Shown here: piece after piece, positions 62,231 through 64,000 of the stretch | Position numbering within the stretch: the stretch's first letter is position 1 | How the letters are laid out: each line of letters begins with the position of its first letter | NCBI RefSeq assembly: GCF_000411455.1 | Contig: NZ_KE150457.1 | Coordinates: 1,576,023-1,640,022, forward strand | Origin: Microbacterium sp. oral taxon 186 str. F0373 | Lineage (GTDB): Bacteria; Actinomycetota; Actinomycetes; Actinomycetales; Microbacteriaceae | DNA length: 64,000 bases | Reading direction: 5' to 3' | Position numbers and translations under genes: made by a program | Notes under the pieces: model-generated | Database searches by the model: none | Seen by the model: only the letters and a program-made list of their open reading frames with translations | Told to the model about the DNA's origin: nothing

Positions 62231-63283
62231 GTGCCGACCGACGACGACCCCTCTTCCGGCTGCGGCTGCGGCTGCGGGGCTCCCTCGCGTGATGGGGTGC
62301 CGGTGGCGCGCCTGCTGTCCGTCCGAGCGGCGGCGGGGAGCGCCGATCACCCGATCGCGCAGGTTTCCGTGTCGGCCGGCACCTTCGTGATGGGCGACGC
62401 CTCGGGGGAGCGCAATCGGCTCGATGGCGAGGTGCCGCGTCACCGCGTCGACCTGGCCGCGTTCGAGATCGACGCCACCACGGTCACCGTCGCGGCATTC
62501 GCACGCTTCGTCGAGGACACTGGCTATCGCACCGAGGCCGAGGTCTTCGGCTCGTCCGCGGTGTTCCATTCGCTCGTGGCCGCGGCGGACGCCGACGTGT
62601 CGGCGCCCCTGGGCGGAACGCCGTGGTGGCGCGCCGTCCGCGGCGCGGACTGGTCGCACCCCGGCGGCCCGCTCTCGTCGGTCGACGGCCTCGGCGACCA
62701 CCCCGTGGTCCACGTGAGCTGGAACGATGCCCAGGCCTACTGTGCCTGGGCGGGACGGCGCCTGCCCACCGAGGCGGAATGGGAGTACGCCGCGCGCGGC
62801 GGCCTCGACGGTGCGACGTACCCGTGGGGCGACGCCGCGGTCGACGACGGCGGATGGCGCGCGAACATCTGGCAGGGGGAGTTCCCGAGCGTCAACACGG
62901 CCGAAGACGGGTGGGTCGCCACCGCGCCGGTGCGTTCCTTCGCCCCGAACGGCTACGGCCTGTGGCAACCCGTGGGCAACGTCTGGGAGTGGTGCGCGGA
63001 TTGGTTCTCGGCCGACACGTACCGTCGTTCGCCGCGGGAGGATCCGCGCGGCCCGGAGCAGGGCAGCGCACGAGTGCTCCGCGGGGGGAGCTACCTCTGC
63101 CATGCGTCGTACTGCAACCGCTATCGCAACGCGGCGCGGTCCTCGAACACCCCGGACTCGTCCATGGGCAATGCCGGCTTCCGGACGGTCAGCGCCCGCG
63201 AGAACGGGCTGCTAAACGCCTCGGTCGGAGCGATAGCTTGGCCATGTGCTTCAGGATTCGGTGAAGGTGGTGGCAGACATTGA
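62231..63283 (+). CDS. Formylglycine-generating enzyme (sulfatase-maturing, copper type)
   Basis: A 350-residue SUMF1/FGE-fold protein. Substrate motifs are present (GTFVMGDASGERNRLDGEVPRHRVDL in parts, VSWNDAQAYCAW, LPTEAEWEYAARGG, VWEWCADWF). The copper-binding cysteine pair is C290 and C295 in YLCHASYCNRYR. It turns a Cys of CxPxR in sulfatases into formylglycine. No sulfatase gene is nearby. Oddities: a Cys-Gly run SGCGCGCG near the N-terminus (C11, C13, C15), and about 30 residues beyond the usual GFRTV end, running 38 bp into the next gene. GTG start. Confidence 0.9.
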   Translation: MPTDDDPSSGCGCGCGAPSRDGVPVARLLSVRAAAGSADHPIAQVSVSAGTFVMGDASGERNRLDGEVPRHRVDLAAFEIDATTVTVAAFARFVEDTGYRTEAEVFGSSAVFHSLVAAADADVSAPLGGTPWWRAVRGADWSHPGGPLSSVDGLGDHPVVHVSWNDAQAYCAWAGRRLPTEAEWEYAARGGLDGATYPWGDAAVDDGGWRANIWQGEFPSVNTAEDGWVATAPVRSFAPNGYGLWQPVGNVWEWCADWFSADTYRRSPREDPRGPEQGSARVLRGGSYLCHASYCNRYRNAARSSNTPDSSMGNAGFRTVSARENGLLNASVGAIAWPCASGFGEGGGRH

Positions 63284-63677
63284 TGCCGCCGTCGAGGTTG
63301 TCTGGCGATACCTGACGGCTGGACGAGGCGCATGGTGGCCTGAGATGCGCTTCGAGGCCGCCGTCGGCTCGCCGCTCGTCGAAACCTGGGTCGAGGGAGA
63401 CCGTCAGATGAGCGCGACGGGGAGTGTCACGCGATGCGACGCGCCGCATGTTCTCGGATTCAGCTGGAGCGAGCAGAGCTGGGATCATCCTCTCGAGGTC
63501 GTGATAGAGCTCGAAGCGCACGGGCAGGGGACCTTCGTCACGCTCACCGAGTCAGGATTCTCCCGCGCTCGGACTCCGTACTCGTTGCCTGTGGAACACG
63601 ACGAGGGGTGGCGATATCACTTGGCGCGATTGAAGCTCACGAGCGAGGGCGAAGTCGTCGACGTCGATGTTCAGTGA
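63246..63677 (+). CDS. SRPBCC/START-like ligand-binding domain protein
   Basis: A 143-residue single SRPBCC domain: VKVVADIDAAVEVVWRYLT at the start (in parts), then WVEGDRQMSATGSVTRCDAPHVLGFSW, and GTFVTLTESGFS with a C-terminal helix (GWRYHLARLKL). Members bind hydrophobic ligands or act as AHSA1-like folding helpers. It begins inside the end of the FGE gene, overlapping by 38 bp. GTG at 63246 or the in-frame GTG at 63258 may be the start. Its codon use is less GC-rich than its neighbours, which fits transfer or relaxed selection. Confidence 0.8.
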   Translation: MLQDSVKVVADIDAAVEVVWRYLTAGRGAWWPEMRFEAAVGSPLVETWVEGDRQMSATGSVTRCDAPHVLGFSWSEQSWDHPLEVVIELEAHGQGTFVTLTESGFSRARTPYSLPVEHDEGWRYHLARLKLTSEGEVVDVDVQ

Positions 63678-63689
63678 ACGCTGCTGGCG

Positions 63690-63947
63690 AGCCCGTGGAG
63701 TGTGGCATCGAGGCAGAGATCGGAGTGGTAGTTCCGTGCGATCTCGTCTGAGCGCATCGCGACCCCTTGTCCGCGAGCACGCGGTCCGGCCGCGACCGTG
63801 GCCTGCCTCTCGCGCCGTGCGGAACCGCCGCGCCGTCGCTTCGGCCACCGTACGTCGGTCGACAGGGGGTCGTCCCGTCGACATGACAGTCGGGAACGGC
63901 GGACCGATCACAGCCCACGCTTCATCCGAGATCACGTCACGAGACAC
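63690..63947 (-). pseudogene. Degraded IS5-family transposase remnant
   Basis: The N-terminus reads SRDVISDEAWAVIGPPFP and TGRPPVDRRTVAEATARRFRT, the start of an IS5-type DDE transposase. In another frame a later part follows at once: RPRSRPDRVLADKG. The DDE core between them is missing, so an internal deletion plus a frameshift has removed most of the gene. The downstream stretch is scrambled. The upstream part to the window edge may carry the element end but it is cut off. Confidence 0.7.
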
Positions 63948-64000
63948 GCATCAAGACTCACCCACGAGGCCCCCGAAGGTCTCTGGCAACACGGCCTAGG

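Overview
This is a 64-kb chromosomal window from a high-GC Gram-positive actinobacterium, most likely a Microbacterium or a close relative in the Microbacteriaceae. The reasons are the high GC content, the many GTG starts and 4-bp start/stop overlaps, a NusG with a long acidic N-terminus, a RamB-type regulator at the glyoxylate-shunt genes, and the order hadA/hadB-like dehydratases, murB, aspC, tRNA-Trp, secE, nusG, rplK, rplA. No rRNA, CRISPR array or complete mobile element was seen. Genes are dense and no gap exceeds about 300 bases outside the degraded last few hundred bases.

Left part (1-18.7 kb). A membrane protein with a Pro/Ala/Tyr-rich tail, a carotenoid-desaturase-like flavoprotein, an inositol-monophosphatase-family enzyme and a cell-wall M23 peptidase come first. 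They are followed by tRNA-Thr and tRNA-Met with a shared terminator. Next is an arsenic-detoxification cluster: an ArsC-like phosphatase, an ArsR-ArsC fusion and, divergently, an aquaporin and a CoA-disulfide-reductase-like flavoprotein. A heterodimeric ABC exporter with one degenerate ATP site is coupled to a TSUP permease. Then come two hot-dog dehydratases and murB, a PAP2 phosphatase, aspC and a ClC-family channel.

Middle part (18.7-58.5 kb) is a string of self-contained accessory modules, each with its own regulator. In order they are: a TetR/alpha-beta hydrolase pair with a clear operator; malate synthase and isocitrate lyase divergent from RamB; a HAD phosphatase with a phosphonate-type ABC importer and an RpiR regulator; a predicted beta-1,2-glucan utilisation locus (secreted GH144-like glucanase, TetR, sugar ABC importer, GH3 glucosidase, LacI); a membrane electron-transfer cassette (heme/FAD reductase, flavinylated protein, ApbE) beside a two-component system; a putrescine/GABA catabolic operon (gabT, putrescine oxidase, universal stress protein, APC permease, two aldehyde dehydrogenases) under a divergent PucR regulator; and an Hsp90-like ATPase co-transcribed with a 933-residue helical-repeat protein.

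Right part (58.5-64 kb) returns to core functions: a PNPOx-like protein, tRNA-Trp, secE, nusG, rplK and rplA. Acylphosphatase, a copper-type formylglycine-generating enzyme overlapping an SRPBCC protein, and the remains of an IS5-type transposase follow.

The strongest leads are the Hsp90-like/repeat-protein operon, the beta-1,2-glucan locus, the paired nested palindromes at 30.6 and 33.1 kb, and the strong excess of the word GGATGCC/GGCATCC, including three copies of one 16-bp palindrome.
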